Notes: generated by a model not told the origin, from the letters alone. DNA of 64,000 nt from an uncultured Haliea sp. (GCA_913061145.1 CAJXUQ010000017.1:1-64000); one strand, 5' to 3'; positions 37,807 through 47,491 are shown, counted from the first letter of the stretch. A program made the numbers and translations.

Positions 37807-38970
37807 TCAGCGCTCGGCAAGGTAAACGCGGAATTTGCGGTTCTCCGCCAGCACCTGCCAGTGCCGGAACCCCTGGCGTAAAGCGGCGCGATAGTCCAGG
37901 TGCCGGTTGGCCACCATACACAGGGCACCGCCCGGCGCCAGTGTGTGCGCTGCCTGCTGTATCAGGCGGCGTCCAACGAAGTCGTCTACGGTGTGCTGGA
38001 TGTGGAAAGGCGGGTTGCACAGCACGAGTTCCGGTGCTGGCCCCGACCAGTCCAGCAGGCCGTCGCCGTGCAGGAACCTGGCGCTGTGGGTGGCGGTTTT
38101 CAACAAGCGACCGGCATTGACCCGCGCCGATGCAATGGCCTGGGCGGATTCGTCGCAAAACCACATCTCAGTTGCCAGCCCGGCCTCGAGCGCAGCCAGG
38201 CCTATAACGCCGTTGCCGCAGGCGAGGTCGACGGCGCGAGAAACCGGGCGCAGCCGTGACAGCTGGTCGAGAAGAAACCGTGTGCCGATATCAAGGCCGT
38301 CCCGGCTGAAAACGTTGGCCTCCGAATACAGCGTCATACCCAGCGCCTCAGAGGCATATTCCACGCCGGGCGCTGGCGCTTCAGGCACTGTCTGCATGCC
38401 GCCCTGCGTGCGCCAGAGATGTGCCTTGAGACGGCCACGCTCGCGCACCGTCGGGCCTATCCAGTACGCGAGTTCCCGCTCCAGGCCTACAGGCCTGTGC
38501 TTGTCCATGGCGGCAGCGAGGAGTAGCGAACCCGGCTGCAGTGCGCGGGCCAGGCTTGCCAGCTGCTGCTCCAGCAAGGCCTTTTGCTTGGGAATGCGCA
38601 GCAGCACCAGCTGGGGGCTCCCCTGGGGTTGCTGCGTGCTCCAGACAAGTTCAGGCGGCGCCAAACCGTTGTGCGCCGCGTTCAGCGTGCTGGCGCGGGC
38701 GGACAGCGCGGAGTCGGTCCACAGGGTTGTGGCGATGTCGCAGCCGGACAGGGCGGTGCAGAGGGCACCGTGCTCATCGTTGACCACGAGAGCCGCCGCG
38801 GGCCGTGATGGCAGGGCCGCCACTGCGTCCAGCAGCAGCAGGTCTGCCCCCGTCCACGCGCGCAGTTGCTCATTGCGACGCGCGGGATAGCGTTGCAGTA
38901 CGTAGTCGCCCAGCGCAGATTGGCAGACTGCAACTGCGCCGGGTCCTGGAGGGTCAGCCGCCCCCGACAT
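37807..38970 (-). CDS. rlmG: 23S rRNA guanine-N2 methyltransferase RlmG
   Basis: RlmG methylates G1835 of 23S rRNA. The 387-residue product has two domains: an N-terminal catalytically inactive methyltransferase-like part beginning LQRYPARRNEQLRAW, as in RlmG rather than RsmC, and a C-terminal SAM domain with VDLACGNGVIGLAAL and the base-flipping motif VLCNPPF. The close relative RsmC remains possible. The ATG at 38970 overlaps the end of mltD by 17 bases. Confidence 0.85.
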   Translation of the reverse strand: MSGAADPPGPGAVAVCQSALGDYVLQRYPARRNEQLRAWTGADLLLLDAVAALPSRPAAALVVNDEHGALCTALSGCDIATTLWTDSALSARASTLNAAHNGLAPPELVWSTQQPQGSPQLVLLRIPKQKALLEQQLASLARALQPGSLLLAAAMDKHRPVGLERELAYWIGPTVRERGRLKAHLWRTQGGMQTVPEAPAPGVEYASEALGMTLYSEANVFSRDGLDIGTRFLLDQLSRLRPVSRAVDLACGNGVIGLAALEAGLATEMWFCDESAQAIASARVNAGRLLKTATHSARFLHGDGLLDWSGPAPELVLCNPPFHIQHTVDDFVGRRLIQQAAHTLAPGGALCMVANRHLDYRAALRQGFRHWQVLAENRKFRVYLAER

Positions 38971-40321
38971 AGATTGTCAGTTGCTGCCCCGGGAAAATCG
39001 GTGAGCGTGCATTCAGGGAATTCCAGGCGAGAATGTCTTCAACCCGGACCTTGAAGCGGCCGGCGATCCGGTACAGCGAGTCACCGGGCCGCACTTTGTA
39101 ATCCTTCACGGTGGGCATTTTGGTGCCCGCGCGACTGGCAATGCTCAAGGTGGCGTCGTCACTGCGCGGAATCATGAGCATCGCGCCCTCGCGAATGAAA
39201 TTGCTGTGCAGGTTGTTGGCTTCGCGCAACAGGTCCACGCGGGTGCCATAGAGTCGTGCGATGCGGCTGAGGGTATCGCCCCTGCGTACCCGGTAGTGGG
39301 CCCACTGTACACGCTCATCCTTCCCCAGCTGTGCCAGCTGTTGCTGGAATGCGGTTGCCCGATCAGGTGGCAGCAACAACTCCTCTGCCTGCGGTGCCGT
39401 CGCCCAGCGCAGGTGCCCGGGGTTGAGCGCGTGCAGGCTGGCCTTGGGTACGCCTGCCAACTGGGCAGCGCGTGCCAGCTCCAGCTGGCCGCCGGTGGGC
39501 ACAGCTACGAAAGCGGGGCGGTTCTGCAGCGGCGGCAGCTCCAACCCCCAGCGCTCGGGCTCTGCGATCAGGCTGCTCAGGGCCAGCAGGCGGGGCACGT
39601 AGTTGCGTGTCTCCCCCGGCAGGGGCAGGGACCAGAAGTCTGCCGGCCGCCCCCGGGCCTCGTTGCTCGCCACCGCCCGCGTGACGCGACCAACGCCACC
39701 GTTGTAAGCGGCGAGGGCATTGAGCCAGTCGCCGCCGAGCGTGGCGTGCAGATATTCCAGGTAGTCCAGCGCTGCACGGGTGGAGTCCCGCAGGTCCCGG
39801 CGCCCATCGAACCACCAGTCCGTGCTGACGCCCAGCGTTTTACCGGTGCTGGGTATGATCTGCCACAGGCCGACGGCCTGCTGCGACGACACCGCGAAGG
39901 GGTCCAGCTGGCTTTCTACCAGAGGCAGCAGGGCGATTTCCAGCGGCATGCCGCGGCGTTCCACCTCTTCCACAATGTAGTGCAGATAGAGCTGCCCGCG
40001 TTCGGCGAGGACACGCTGCAGCGCCGCCGTCTGGCCCAGGTAGTAATCACGCGCATCAGCAACCCTCGGGTTTTCGGGAATCTGCCATTGCATGCCGTGC
40101 TGAATACGCCCCCAGAGGTCGTCCGGGTTGGTGTGGGGCAGTCGTACGCTGCGGTTCTCAAGGCCGCGTCGCGCCGCCACTGCGGTCGCCGATAGCGTCG
40201 CCGGGCTCGCTGACTCGGTGGGCTCATCCGGGGGCAGGTTCTGGCAGCCGGCGATCAGAATCAACCCAGAAACAACTAGAATTAAGTTCTTTAAGTATTT
40301 GAATTTATGGTAAATATTCAA
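38954..40321 (-). CDS. mltD: Membrane-bound lytic murein transglycosylase D
   Basis: MltD cleaves peptidoglycan glycan strands, leaving 1,6-anhydromuramic acid. The product is a lipoprotein (lipobox LIAGC near residue 25) with an SLT domain (catalytic Glu136 in LLPLVESQLDP, then AVGLWQIIPSTGKTLG) and two C-terminal LysM domains (VRRGDTLSRIARLYG and VRPGDSLYRIAGRFK). The open frame extends to 40381, but a TTG start at 40321 gives a clean signal peptide, has GGAAAG seven bases upstream, and overlaps the gloB stop in a TTGA. Length is then 455 residues. Confidence 0.93.
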   Translation of the reverse strand: MNIYHKFKYLKNLILVVSGLILIAGCQNLPPDEPTESASPATLSATAVAARRGLENRSVRLPHTNPDDLWGRIQHGMQWQIPENPRVADARDYYLGQTAALQRVLAERGQLYLHYIVEEVERRGMPLEIALLPLVESQLDPFAVSSQQAVGLWQIIPSTGKTLGVSTDWWFDGRRDLRDSTRAALDYLEYLHATLGGDWLNALAAYNGGVGRVTRAVASNEARGRPADFWSLPLPGETRNYVPRLLALSSLIAEPERWGLELPPLQNRPAFVAVPTGGQLELARAAQLAGVPKASLHALNPGHLRWATAPQAEELLLPPDRATAFQQQLAQLGKDERVQWAHYRVRRGDTLSRIARLYGTRVDLLREANNLHSNFIREGAMLMIPRSDDATLSIASRAGTKMPTVKDYKVRPGDSLYRIAGRFKVRVEDILAWNSLNARSPIFPGQQLTIYVGGG

Positions 40322-41094
40322 AATTCGTCTTTCCACGATCGGAGCGCGGCAAAGACGGACTCGGGCGCGTCGCCCTGCCACTTCCCCTGGCGCTTGAGTG
40401 AGGCAATCAGAGCCGGTTCAGTACAGCGCAAAAACGGATTGGTGGCGCGCTCAACGGCGATTGACGAAGGTACCGTAGGCTCATTCTGCGCCCGTTGGCG
40501 GGCAACGCCACGGGTGCGTTCAGCAAGCGCGGCATTATCCGGATCGGCTGCGCCGGCAAAGCGCAGATTCGCCTGTGTGTATTCATGCGCGCAGTACACC
40601 CGGGTATCTGGAGGCAGTGCTGCCAGTGCGCTGAGTGAGGCGTGCATGACGGGTGCAGTTCCCTCAAACATGCGCCCACAGCCACCCGCAAACAGGGTGT
40701 CCCCGCAGAACAGCAGCGGTGGCGACGCATCGACGGCACCGCCGAAGTAGGCGATATGATCCAGGGTGTGGCCCGGAACAGCCAGGACCTTGAATGTTCT
40801 GCCCAGCACCTCCAGAGAGTCCCCTGCACCGACAGGGTGGGTGATGCCGGCAATGGCGGGGTTCTCCGGGCCGTAAACACGGGGCTGTGCGTACGCCAGC
40901 AGTGCGGACAGGCCACCGACGTGGTCGAAATGGTGATGGGTGACAAGAATGGTGGTCAACTGCAGCCCGCGTTGTTGCAGCACCCTGATCACGGGTTCGG
41001 CGTCGCCGGGGTCAACCACGGCACACGCGGTGCCATCGTGCAGCAGCCAGATATAGTTGTCGTTGAAGGCCGGTATCGGTTCAATTGTCAGCAT
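40318..41094 (-). CDS. gloB: Hydroxyacylglutathione hydrolase (glyoxalase II)
   Basis: GloB hydrolyses S-lactoylglutathione to lactate and glutathione, the last step of methylglyoxal detoxification. It is a metallo-beta-lactamase fold with the metal motif THHHFDHVGG near 54-63 and FCGDTLFAGGCGRMFEG further on. Length is 258 residues, normal. mltD follows with a 4-base overlap. The YafS-like methyltransferase is divergent, reproducing the E. coli gloB-yafS-rnhA-dnaQ neighbourhood. Confidence 0.95.
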   Translation of the reverse strand: MLTIEPIPAFNDNYIWLLHDGTACAVVDPGDAEPVIRVLQQRGLQLTTILVTHHHFDHVGGLSALLAYAQPRVYGPENPAIAGITHPVGAGDSLEVLGRTFKVLAVPGHTLDHIAYFGGAVDASPPLLFCGDTLFAGGCGRMFEGTAPVMHASLSALAALPPDTRVYCAHEYTQANLRFAGAADPDNAALAERTRGVARQRAQNEPTVPSSIAVERATNPFLRCTEPALIASLKRQGKWQGDAPESVFAALRSWKDEF

Positions 41095-41174
41095 GGACGA
41101 CGTTCAAAACCCCTTCAAATGCATTAACATGGCCGCTCAATGAAACGAGAGCCGGTCAACGACCATGGGAACTG

Positions 41175-41930
41175 ATGCGCGAGTGTAGCGACATTTCGGC
41201 CGAACTGGAATCCTGGTATGGCAGGGAAACAAACCGCCACCTGCACGCTGCCGTGAACAGGGCGCTGGAACCGCTGCTGGAAACCGCTTTTGGCTACCAT
41301 TTGCTGCAGATCGGCCAGACCCGGGGACAGCCGCTCTACACCGGTAGCCGCATCGGCCATTGCGCCTACCTGGCGCCGGTGCCGGGCGCGGGTGTTTCCG
41401 CGGTGGCCCGCCACGATGAGCTGCCGGTAGAGAGTGACAGTGTCGATGTCGTTATCGCCCATCACTGCCTTGACTTCACCGAGCGCCCGCACGAGGTGCT
41501 ACGTGAGTTGCACAGGGTACTGACTCCCCACGGGCAGTTGCTGTTGCTCGGGTTCAACCCGCTCGCGCCCGGTTGCGGCGCGCGCCGGCTGCGCGGTTAT
41601 ACGGGGCATCCCCTGTGGCAGGGCCTGTCGCCCGTGAGTGCGCATCGACTGCTCGACTGGCTGCGCTTGCTGGGGCTGGAAACACAGTCATTACGCTACC
41701 TGCATCCACTGCCGGTCATTGGCCAGGGGCGCCTTGCCCGCTATGCTCGGCGCGCCAACCAGTGGAGCGAGGCAGCCAGCCTGCCCCTGGGCGAGCTGTA
41801 CCTCGTGCACGCCATCAAGCAGGTGGGCGGGCGTGTTTTGCCGGTGCGCCGGGTACGGCCCAGTGCACGTTTGATCGGGCTGGCGGTACCCAATCCGGCC
41901 GCTGCGCCGCGCGGGGACCACGCGGCATGA
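41175..41930 (+). CDS. SAM-dependent methyltransferase, YafS-like
   Basis: The protein is a class I methyltransferase of unknown substrate. It resembles YafS by position, between gloB and rnhA. The SAM-binding region is divergent, with [10 protein letters not shown] near residue 38 in place of a classic GxGxG, but the [32 protein letters not shown] stretch is typical. The start is uncertain: ATG 41175 is preferred because it clears the gloB start region; the frame is open to 41085. Its stop overlaps the rnhA start by 4 bases (ATGA). Confidence 0.82.
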   Translation: MRECSDISAELESWYGRETNRHLHAAVNRALEPLLETAFGYHLLQIGQTRGQPLYTGSRIGHCAYLAPVPGAGVSAVARHDELPVESDSVDVVIAHHCLDFTERPHEVLRELHRVLTPHGQLLLLGFNPLAPGCGARRLRGYTGHPLWQGLSPVSAHRLLDWLRLLGLETQSLRYLHPLPVIGQGRLARYARRANQWSEAASLPLGELYLVHAIKQVGGRVLPVRRVRPSARLIGLAVPNPAAAPRGDHAA

Positions 41931-42400
41931 AGCAGGTGGATATCTTTACCGATGGCGCCTGCCGCGGGAATCCCGGGCCCGGCGGTTGGGGTGCGCTGCT
42001 GCGCTTTGCCGGCCGCGAGCGTCACCTGTACGGTGGAGCGCGAGATACGACCAATAATCGCATGGAATTACAGGCCGCCATCGAAGCGCTGCGCGCCCTC
42101 AAGGAGCCCTGCGAGGTCAATTTGACGACGGACTCCGTGTACGTGCGCGACGGCATCACCAAATGGCTGCCGAACTGGAAACAAAAGGGCTGGAAAACCG
42201 CCGCCCGGCAGCCGGTGAAAAACGTTGACCTGTGGCAGGCACTGGATGAGCAGAATCAGCGTCATCGCATTCACTGGCACTGGGTAAAGGGACATAGCGG
42301 TCACCAGGAAAACGAGATTGCTGACCAGCTCGCCAATCGCGGCATCGACGAGCTGCAAAACGTCGCCGAAGGCGCTGCAACGCGCCTCGCTGATCGATAA
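41927..42400 (+). CDS. rnhA: Ribonuclease HI
   Basis: RNase HI degrades RNA in RNA-DNA hybrids. All catalytic residues are present: Asp9 (FTDGAC), Glu47 (NNRMELQ), Asp69 (TTDSVYV), Asp133 (ENEIADQ) and the assisting His123. Length is 157 residues. The longer open frame from 41573 is a shadow inside the methyltransferase; ATG 41927 overlaps that gene's stop. dnaQ follows after 23 bases, as in E. coli. Confidence 0.97.
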   Translation: MKQVDIFTDGACRGNPGPGGWGALLRFAGRERHLYGGARDTTNNRMELQAAIEALRALKEPCEVNLTTDSVYVRDGITKWLPNWKQKGWKTAARQPVKNVDLWQALDEQNQRHRIHWHWVKGHSGHQENEIADQLANRGIDELQNVAEGAATRLADR

Positions 42401-42423
42401 ACACGCACAAATGGAAGCATGCT

Positions 42424-43146
42424 GTGAGACTGATCGTACTCGACACCGAGACCACTGGCCTGGAAGTGAGCCAGGGACACAGAATTATTGAGGTGGGCTG
42501 CGTTGAACTGGTCAACCGGCGCCTGACCGGCAACCACTTTCACCGCTACATCAACCCCGAGCGTGATATTGACCAGGGCGCCATTGAGGTGCACGGCATC
42601 ACGCCCGAGTTTCTGGCAGACAAGCCGGTTTTCGCACAGATAGCCGCTGACTTTCTCGAGTTCGTGCGCGGCGCCGAGCTGATCATCCACAATGCGCCCT
42701 TCGACATCGGCTTTCTCGATGCGGAACTGCGCCGGCTGGATGAGCAGCATCCCGGCCTGGAGCAGCTGTGCACGGTGACCGACACCCTGGTGATGGCGCG
42801 CAAGCGCCATCCCGGGCAGCGCAACAACCTCGATGCGCTCTGCGGTCGCTACACGGTGGACAATTCCCAACGCGACCTGCACGGTGCGTTGTTGGACGCC
42901 GAGATCCTCGCCGACGTCTATCTGGCGATGACCGGCGGGCAAACCACATTTCAGCTTGCTGACCGCGGTCCGGGCGAGGAGGGTGGCGGTAAGCGAGAGG
43001 GTATCCAGCGGCTGCCCGCTGACCGCAAGCCGCTGCCGGTCATTGTCGCCAGCGCCGACGAGCTCGCCGCCCACGAGGCGCAGCTGCAGGCCATTGAACG
43101 CAGCAGTGGCGGTCGTGCCCTGTGGCGGGAGGTATTTCCCTCATGA
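42424..43146 (+). CDS. dnaQ: DNA polymerase III epsilon subunit, 3'-5' proofreading exonuclease
   Basis: DnaQ proofreads replication as part of the Pol III core. DEDDh exonuclease motifs are complete: LDTETTG (Asp7, Glu9), HNAPFDIGFLDAEL (motif II) and HGALLDAEILADVY (motif III). A C-terminal segment beyond the exonuclease domain would bind the alpha subunit. The start is GTG 42424 after a GGAAG site. Length is 240 residues. The stop overlaps the nudC start by 4 bases. Confidence 0.96.
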   Translation: MRLIVLDTETTGLEVSQGHRIIEVGCVELVNRRLTGNHFHRYINPERDIDQGAIEVHGITPEFLADKPVFAQIAADFLEFVRGAELIIHNAPFDIGFLDAELRRLDEQHPGLEQLCTVTDTLVMARKRHPGQRNNLDALCGRYTVDNSQRDLHGALLDAEILADVYLAMTGGQTTFQLADRGPGEEGGGKREGIQRLPADRKPLPVIVASADELAAHEAQLQAIERSSGGRALWREVFPS

Positions 43147-43958
43147 GTGTCGAATTCCACAACCAGGCGCCACAATCTGTCGAGGAGGCCCTGCACCTGG
43201 TCTTCCAGGCAGGCCAGCTGGTCAGCGACATGCGTGCGGAGCCGCTGATGCCCAGGTCCGATCTGCAGCAGCAGGGCTGGGTGGTTGTGCGCGAGCAGTT
43301 TCTCGGCTACTGGCACGGTCAACCGTGTTTCGCGGTGGAGATTGACAGCGGCGCAGAGCCGGATCCAATGCGCTTCGTGCGTGGCAGCCTTTACCAGTTG
43401 TTGGGACGGGTTGACGACGGACTCTTCGCGCTGGTCGGGCGCGCATCCCAGTTGCTTGCCTGGGAGCGCGACCATCAGTACTGCGGCCGCTGCGGATCGG
43501 CGATGACGCTGGATGTCCGCGAGCGCGCCATGCGCTGCGAGCCCTGCGCGACAATCGTCTATCCCCGCATCAACCCTTGTGTCATCACGCTGGTCACCCG
43601 TGGTGAAGAGCTCCTCCTGGCGCGCAACGCGAATTTCCCCGGCCAGATGTACAGCACGCTGGCCGGGTTTATTGAAGCCGGCGAGAGCGCAGAGGCTACG
43701 CTGCACCGAGAAGTCCGTGAAGAGGTGGGCGTGGAGGTCACAAGGCTGCGTTACTTCGGCTCACAGTCCTGGCCGTTCCCCAGCCAGCTGATGCTGGGCT
43801 TTTTCGCCGAGTACGCGGGTGGCGATATCGTCTGCGAGCCCGGTGAAATTGCCGACGCACGCTGGTTTCATTACAGTGCGCTGCCCCAGGTCCCGCCTCC
43901 CAGCTCCATTGCCGGGCAGCTTATCCGTCACTACATCAGCGAATTGACACGGGAGTAA
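43143..43958 (+). CDS. nudC: NAD(+) diphosphatase / RNA NAD-decapping enzyme
   Basis: NudC hydrolyses NADH and removes NAD caps from RNA. A four-cysteine zinc site is visible at Cys114, Cys117, Cys132 and Cys135, followed by the Nudix box GFIEAGESAEATLHREVREE and the family-specific SQSWPFPSQLM motif. Start ATG 43143 has GGGAGG nine bases upstream and overlaps the dnaQ stop; 271 residues. A longer frame to 43122 is less likely. Confidence 0.95.
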   Translation: MSVEFHNQAPQSVEEALHLVFQAGQLVSDMRAEPLMPRSDLQQQGWVVVREQFLGYWHGQPCFAVEIDSGAEPDPMRFVRGSLYQLLGRVDDGLFALVGRASQLLAWERDHQYCGRCGSAMTLDVRERAMRCEPCATIVYPRINPCVITLVTRGEELLLARNANFPGQMYSTLAGFIEAGESAEATLHREVREEVGVEVTRLRYFGSQSWPFPSQLMLGFFAEYAGGDIVCEPGEIADARWFHYSALPQVPPPSSIAGQLIRHYISELTRE

Positions 43959-43962
43959 ACCT

Positions 43963-45018
43963 TTGGAATATCTCTACGAGTACGGCCTGTTTCTGGCCCA
44001 GGCACTGACCTTTGTGGTTGCGGCGCTGTTGCTGGTTGCTGGCGTGGTTGCCCTTGGTCAGCGGCACAAGGCCCGCGCTGAAGGCCACATCGAAATCCGT
44101 AAAGTGAACGAAAAATACCGTGATATCGCCGACGCCATGCGCGCCGCGATGACCGACCCCGCGGCGCAGAAACTGGCTGAGAAAGCTCGCCAGAAAGCGA
44201 GGAAGGCAGAAGCCAAAGCGGCGAAGAAGCGCGCAAAAAAACAAGAATATACAGGAGAAAAGTCTCGTAACAAATTGTTTATACTAGATTTTGATGGCGA
44301 CATAAAAGCCAGCGCCTGCGATCAGTTGCGGGAGGAAATCTCTGCTGTGCTACCGCATGTTGGCGAGGGTGACGAGATCCTTCTGCGGCTGGAAAGCCCC
44401 GGTGGAATGGTCCATGGCTATGGTCTTGCCGCCAGCCAACTGCAGCGGATCACCGCTGCGGGAGCACAGTTGACAGTGGCGGTAGACAAGGTGGCGGCCA
44501 GCGGCGGCTATATGATGGCCTGCGTCGCCCAGCGCATCATCGCCGCGCCGTTTGCGGTCCTCGGCTCCATCGGGGTGCTGGCGCAGCTGCCCAATTTCCA
44601 TCGCCTGTTGAAGAAGCATGATATCGACTTCGAACTGCTCACTGCGGGGGAGTACAAGCGCACGTTGACGCTGTTTGGCGAGAATACCGATAAGGGTCGG
44701 GAGAAGTTCATTGAAGATCTGGAAAGAACACACACCCTGTTCAAGGCCTTCGTGACGGAGAACCGGCCGGCGCTGGATATCGAGCAGGTTGCCACGGGTG
44801 AGGTCTGGTATGGGCGTGAAGCCGTTGCCATCGGACTGATTGATGACGTGCAGACCAGCGATGCCTACGTTCAGTCACAGCTGGAGGATCGCGATGTGTT
44901 CGAAGTGTCCTGGGTCGAGCGCAAGAACTGGCAGGACAAACTGGGGGTGGCGGCGCAGGGGGCGATTGAACGCGCGCTGCTGAAACTCTGGCAGCACAAT
45001 CGCGGGCCTCACGCCTGA
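43963..45018 (+). CDS. sohB: SohB inner-membrane signal-peptide-peptidase-like protease
   Basis: SohB belongs to the S49 family with SppA; its substrate is not firmly known. One N-terminal membrane helix (about 8-30), a positively charged Lys/Ala-rich stretch (about 60-95) and the S49 catalytic domain are present, with Ser180 (VAASGGYMMAC) and Lys232 (GEYKRTLTL) as the Ser-Lys dyad. The start codon is TTG 43963 with GGGAG seven bases upstream. Length is 351 residues. It converges on cti, leaving a 9-base gap. Confidence 0.94.
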   Translation: MEYLYEYGLFLAQALTFVVAALLLVAGVVALGQRHKARAEGHIEIRKVNEKYRDIADAMRAAMTDPAAQKLAEKARQKARKAEAKAAKKRAKKQEYTGEKSRNKLFILDFDGDIKASACDQLREEISAVLPHVGEGDEILLRLESPGGMVHGYGLAASQLQRITAAGAQLTVAVDKVAASGGYMMACVAQRIIAAPFAVLGSIGVLAQLPNFHRLLKKHDIDFELLTAGEYKRTLTLFGENTDKGREKFIEDLERTHTLFKAFVTENRPALDIEQVATGEVWYGREAVAIGLIDDVQTSDAYVQSQLEDRDVFEVSWVERKNWQDKLGVAAQGAIERALLKLWQHNRGPHA

Positions 45019-45027
45019 ACGCGCGCT

Positions 45028-47289
45028 TCAGTAACCCACGTAGCGGTTGTAATCCAGCACGCCCGCAGCCAGCCCGTCCTGCTCGCGGAACAGCGCGTGA
45101 AGCCGGTCGCTGACCGCCCAGAACCAGGGTGAGTTGCGTCGTACGCCGTAGCGCTGACGCAGCAGGCTGAGGTCTTCCTGCGTACGCAGGGCAAGAATAT
45201 CCTCGACGAACAGGGGGACCTGTTTTTCATGTACCTGGAAAAACTGGTTGGGGTGTGCGCCGATCAGGCCGGCAACCACCGTGACGGCGTCCTCCCCGGG
45301 CAGACGTCGCTCATCTTCCCGGAACAGTTGGGCAATGTTGCTGTAACCGGCATCGTGCAACAGGGTATAGGCCTCGTCGCGCCCCGGGCCAATGACATTG
45401 ACGAAGCTCACCGCCGGCAGGAAGCTGTTGTGGCTCCCGCGGGCGCTGACCAGCTTATCGAAGGCGTCGACCATAGCCGGGCTGGCGCTGCGTCGGTAGT
45501 CGAAGTTGGCGGCCTCGGCGCCGTGCAGGCGCGCCCGCATCCAGCCGAGGAATTCTGCCTTGGGGTCAGCGGACCTGAAAACCAGCGGCGTCTCCTGCTG
45601 CATGGCTTCGCTGTGCACAAAGGGGTGCTCACGCGCAGACTCCGGGGCGCCCCTGTACCAGTGCTGCCACAGCGCCTGGCGCTGGCTCGCCGGCAGGAAC
45701 ATCAGGAAGTTGAGTTCCCCCTCCATGCGCAGAAAGTCCATGTAAAGACGCGACTCCAACTGGTGTGACGCCGCGCCGTAGACGTCGAAATTGGCAACCA
45801 GCAGGTAATGGATACGCTCCAGTAGCGAATAGGTGATGAACCACGCCGTCTTGGGGGTTTCCCCGACGAATCCCTTGACCACGGAGGCTGTGTCTACGTG
45901 CCGGGCGATGGTCAGTGCAGCATTGGGGTTGCTGCCGTCACCGTCCCAGATGATTTCCAGGCCCGGACGCCGACCCTGCTCCACATACTGGCGTTCAAGG
46001 TACTCGGCCTTGGCGCGCATGTAGCGGTCATGCCCACGGGCGTAGCGCCGCCACTGCAGCAAATCGATAACGGTACCCGTGCGGGCTGCCGGCAGGCGCA
46101 GATTGCGCGCCTCGCGTTCGAGGAACGCGCCGTCCAGTTCCGGGTCGAGTTCGTCGGGGTCCATAAACATGACCCAGAAGCGGTCATCAATGACGTTCAG
46201 CGCAATCTGGCCGCGGCAGACCGGCCCCTTGATGAAATTCATGATGGTAAATTCGGCTTCCTCGAGCAGGAAGCGATAGCGGGAGCGGACCGGCAGTGCC
46301 GCGAAGGTTTTGAATGGGTTGCCCGCGGTCTTTTCATCGTAGCCGGGCAGGGTGGCAACGTCATAGTCTGGCGCGAGAAAGAGTGACCGATACCAGTCGC
46401 GGCGTTGCGCATCAAAACGGTAGGGCTGGTGGCTCTTGGCCGCTACCGTGATGGGCAGGCTTTGCAAGCGATAAAAGAAGGTGGTTTCACCGGGGTCGTC
46501 GAAGGGGCGGCGGGTAGCCAGCAGCTCGATCGGCTCGCCTGGCGGGCTCGCAGACCGCACCAGCCTGAACCAGCGCGGCTGCTCCTGCGCCTCCAGGTAC
46601 AGCGTGGCCAGGAACAGGTGCTCATAGACATAGCGGGCCATCAGCCGTGACCTGTTGTCCTTGCCGTTCAGGAATTGCTCCCAGGCGACAATTTCCGCCT
46701 GCAAGTCAGGCGCCAGTGGCGCCTGCCGGCTTGCCGGTGCACCCGCGTCCAGCCAGCTCACCACTGTGGCGTGTTCGTCCGGCTGCAGAGCCGGCAGACC
46801 ATAGGGCATACCCCACAGCGGGTAGTCCTCGGCAAACTGGTCGAAGTCGTCGGCTTGCACGCACTGTTGATCGCGGTGCAGCCGGAAATCGAAGCCTTTG
46901 GGCATGGGGCCGCTCGCGGGGAGGGGGTTTGCCTGCTTGAGGTCCAGCATGCGTCGCAGCACACCACGGGCGGGGTCGGCGCTGTCCAGCACCGGGTAAA
47001 AGCCTTTTTTCCGCCATGCGGCTTCCCCCTGCGCGTCATCAAACAGCCGGGTCAGGTCGCCGGCCAGCAGGCGTGTGGAATCGTAGACCAGCGTCTGGTT
47101 GGCGCCACGTACAAGCCCTTCGTGGGCTTCCAACTTGAGCTGGCAGGGTGCGTCATAGCAGGCATGGCACACCACACAGCGCTGCTCGATAATCCGGTGT
47201 GCGCGGTCGGCGAGTGCGTTGTCCGCGGCTGCCGTCGTGGGCAGCACAACAAGACTGAGCAGGCCGAGCAGCTTACTGCGCAGGTTCAC
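45028..47289 (-). CDS. cti: Fatty acid cis/trans isomerase
   Basis: Cti converts cis to trans unsaturated fatty acids in membrane phospholipids, stiffening the membrane against solvents and heat. It is a periplasmic c-type cytochrome: a signal peptide (about 1-22) is followed by the haem motif Cys38-Cys41-His42 (CVVCH). Length is 753 residues from GTG 47289, which has GAGG just upstream; a GTG at 47313 is an alternative. It follows a 72-residue membrane protein gene with a 17-base overlap. Confidence 0.93.
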   Translation of the reverse strand: MNLRSKLLGLLSLVVLPTTAAADNALADRAHRIIEQRCVVCHACYDAPCQLKLEAHEGLVRGANQTLVYDSTRLLAGDLTRLFDDAQGEAAWRKKGFYPVLDSADPARGVLRRMLDLKQANPLPASGPMPKGFDFRLHRDQQCVQADDFDQFAEDYPLWGMPYGLPALQPDEHATVVSWLDAGAPASRQAPLAPDLQAEIVAWEQFLNGKDNRSRLMARYVYEHLFLATLYLEAQEQPRWFRLVRSASPPGEPIELLATRRPFDDPGETTFFYRLQSLPITVAAKSHQPYRFDAQRRDWYRSLFLAPDYDVATLPGYDEKTAGNPFKTFAALPVRSRYRFLLEEAEFTIMNFIKGPVCRGQIALNVIDDRFWVMFMDPDELDPELDGAFLEREARNLRLPAARTGTVIDLLQWRRYARGHDRYMRAKAEYLERQYVEQGRRPGLEIIWDGDGSNPNAALTIARHVDTASVVKGFVGETPKTAWFITYSLLERIHYLLVANFDVYGAASHQLESRLYMDFLRMEGELNFLMFLPASQRQALWQHWYRGAPESAREHPFVHSEAMQQETPLVFRSADPKAEFLGWMRARLHGAEAANFDYRRSASPAMVDAFDKLVSARGSHNSFLPAVSFVNVIGPGRDEAYTLLHDAGYSNIAQLFREDERRLPGEDAVTVVAGLIGAHPNQFFQVHEKQVPLFVEDILALRTQEDLSLLRQRYGVRRNSPWFWAVSDRLHALFREQDGLAAGVLDYNRYVGY

Positions 47290-47491
47290 AGTCGCCTCGC
47301 TGTATGATTGCACGGTTCATCAGCGCGTCCTGGTCACCGTTGTCGTCCGCCAGCACGGCGGCGCCGACATCCTGGTTCAGCGCACTGCAAGGGTCCTTCT
47401 CAGGCTCCAGGGTCAACCAGTACAGCACCGCGATAATCAGCAGTCCTGCAACCAGGGACAGCAAGGACAGATACCAGGGGTTTTTGAGCAT
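47273..47491 (-). CDS. Small membrane-anchored protein encoded upstream of cti
   Basis: I do not recognise the family. The 72-residue product has one membrane helix (about 7-28) with a short basic start, so the C-terminal part is predicted to be periplasmic, where two cysteines (Cys35 and Cys68) could form a disulfide. The stop lies 17 bases inside cti, suggesting translational coupling, so a role in Cti maturation or haem delivery is possible but unproven. The start is ATG 47491; no strong ribosome binding site is visible. Confidence 0.62.
   Translation of the reverse strand: MLKNPWYLSLLSLVAGLLIIAVLYWLTLEPEKDPCSALNQDVGAAVLADDNGDQDALMNRAIIQRGDCEPAQ

Noticed and set aside
41085-41174. 30 extra N-terminal codons on the YafS-like methyltransferase
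   Set aside because: They begin inside the gloB start region and have no family match; ATG 41175 is preferred.
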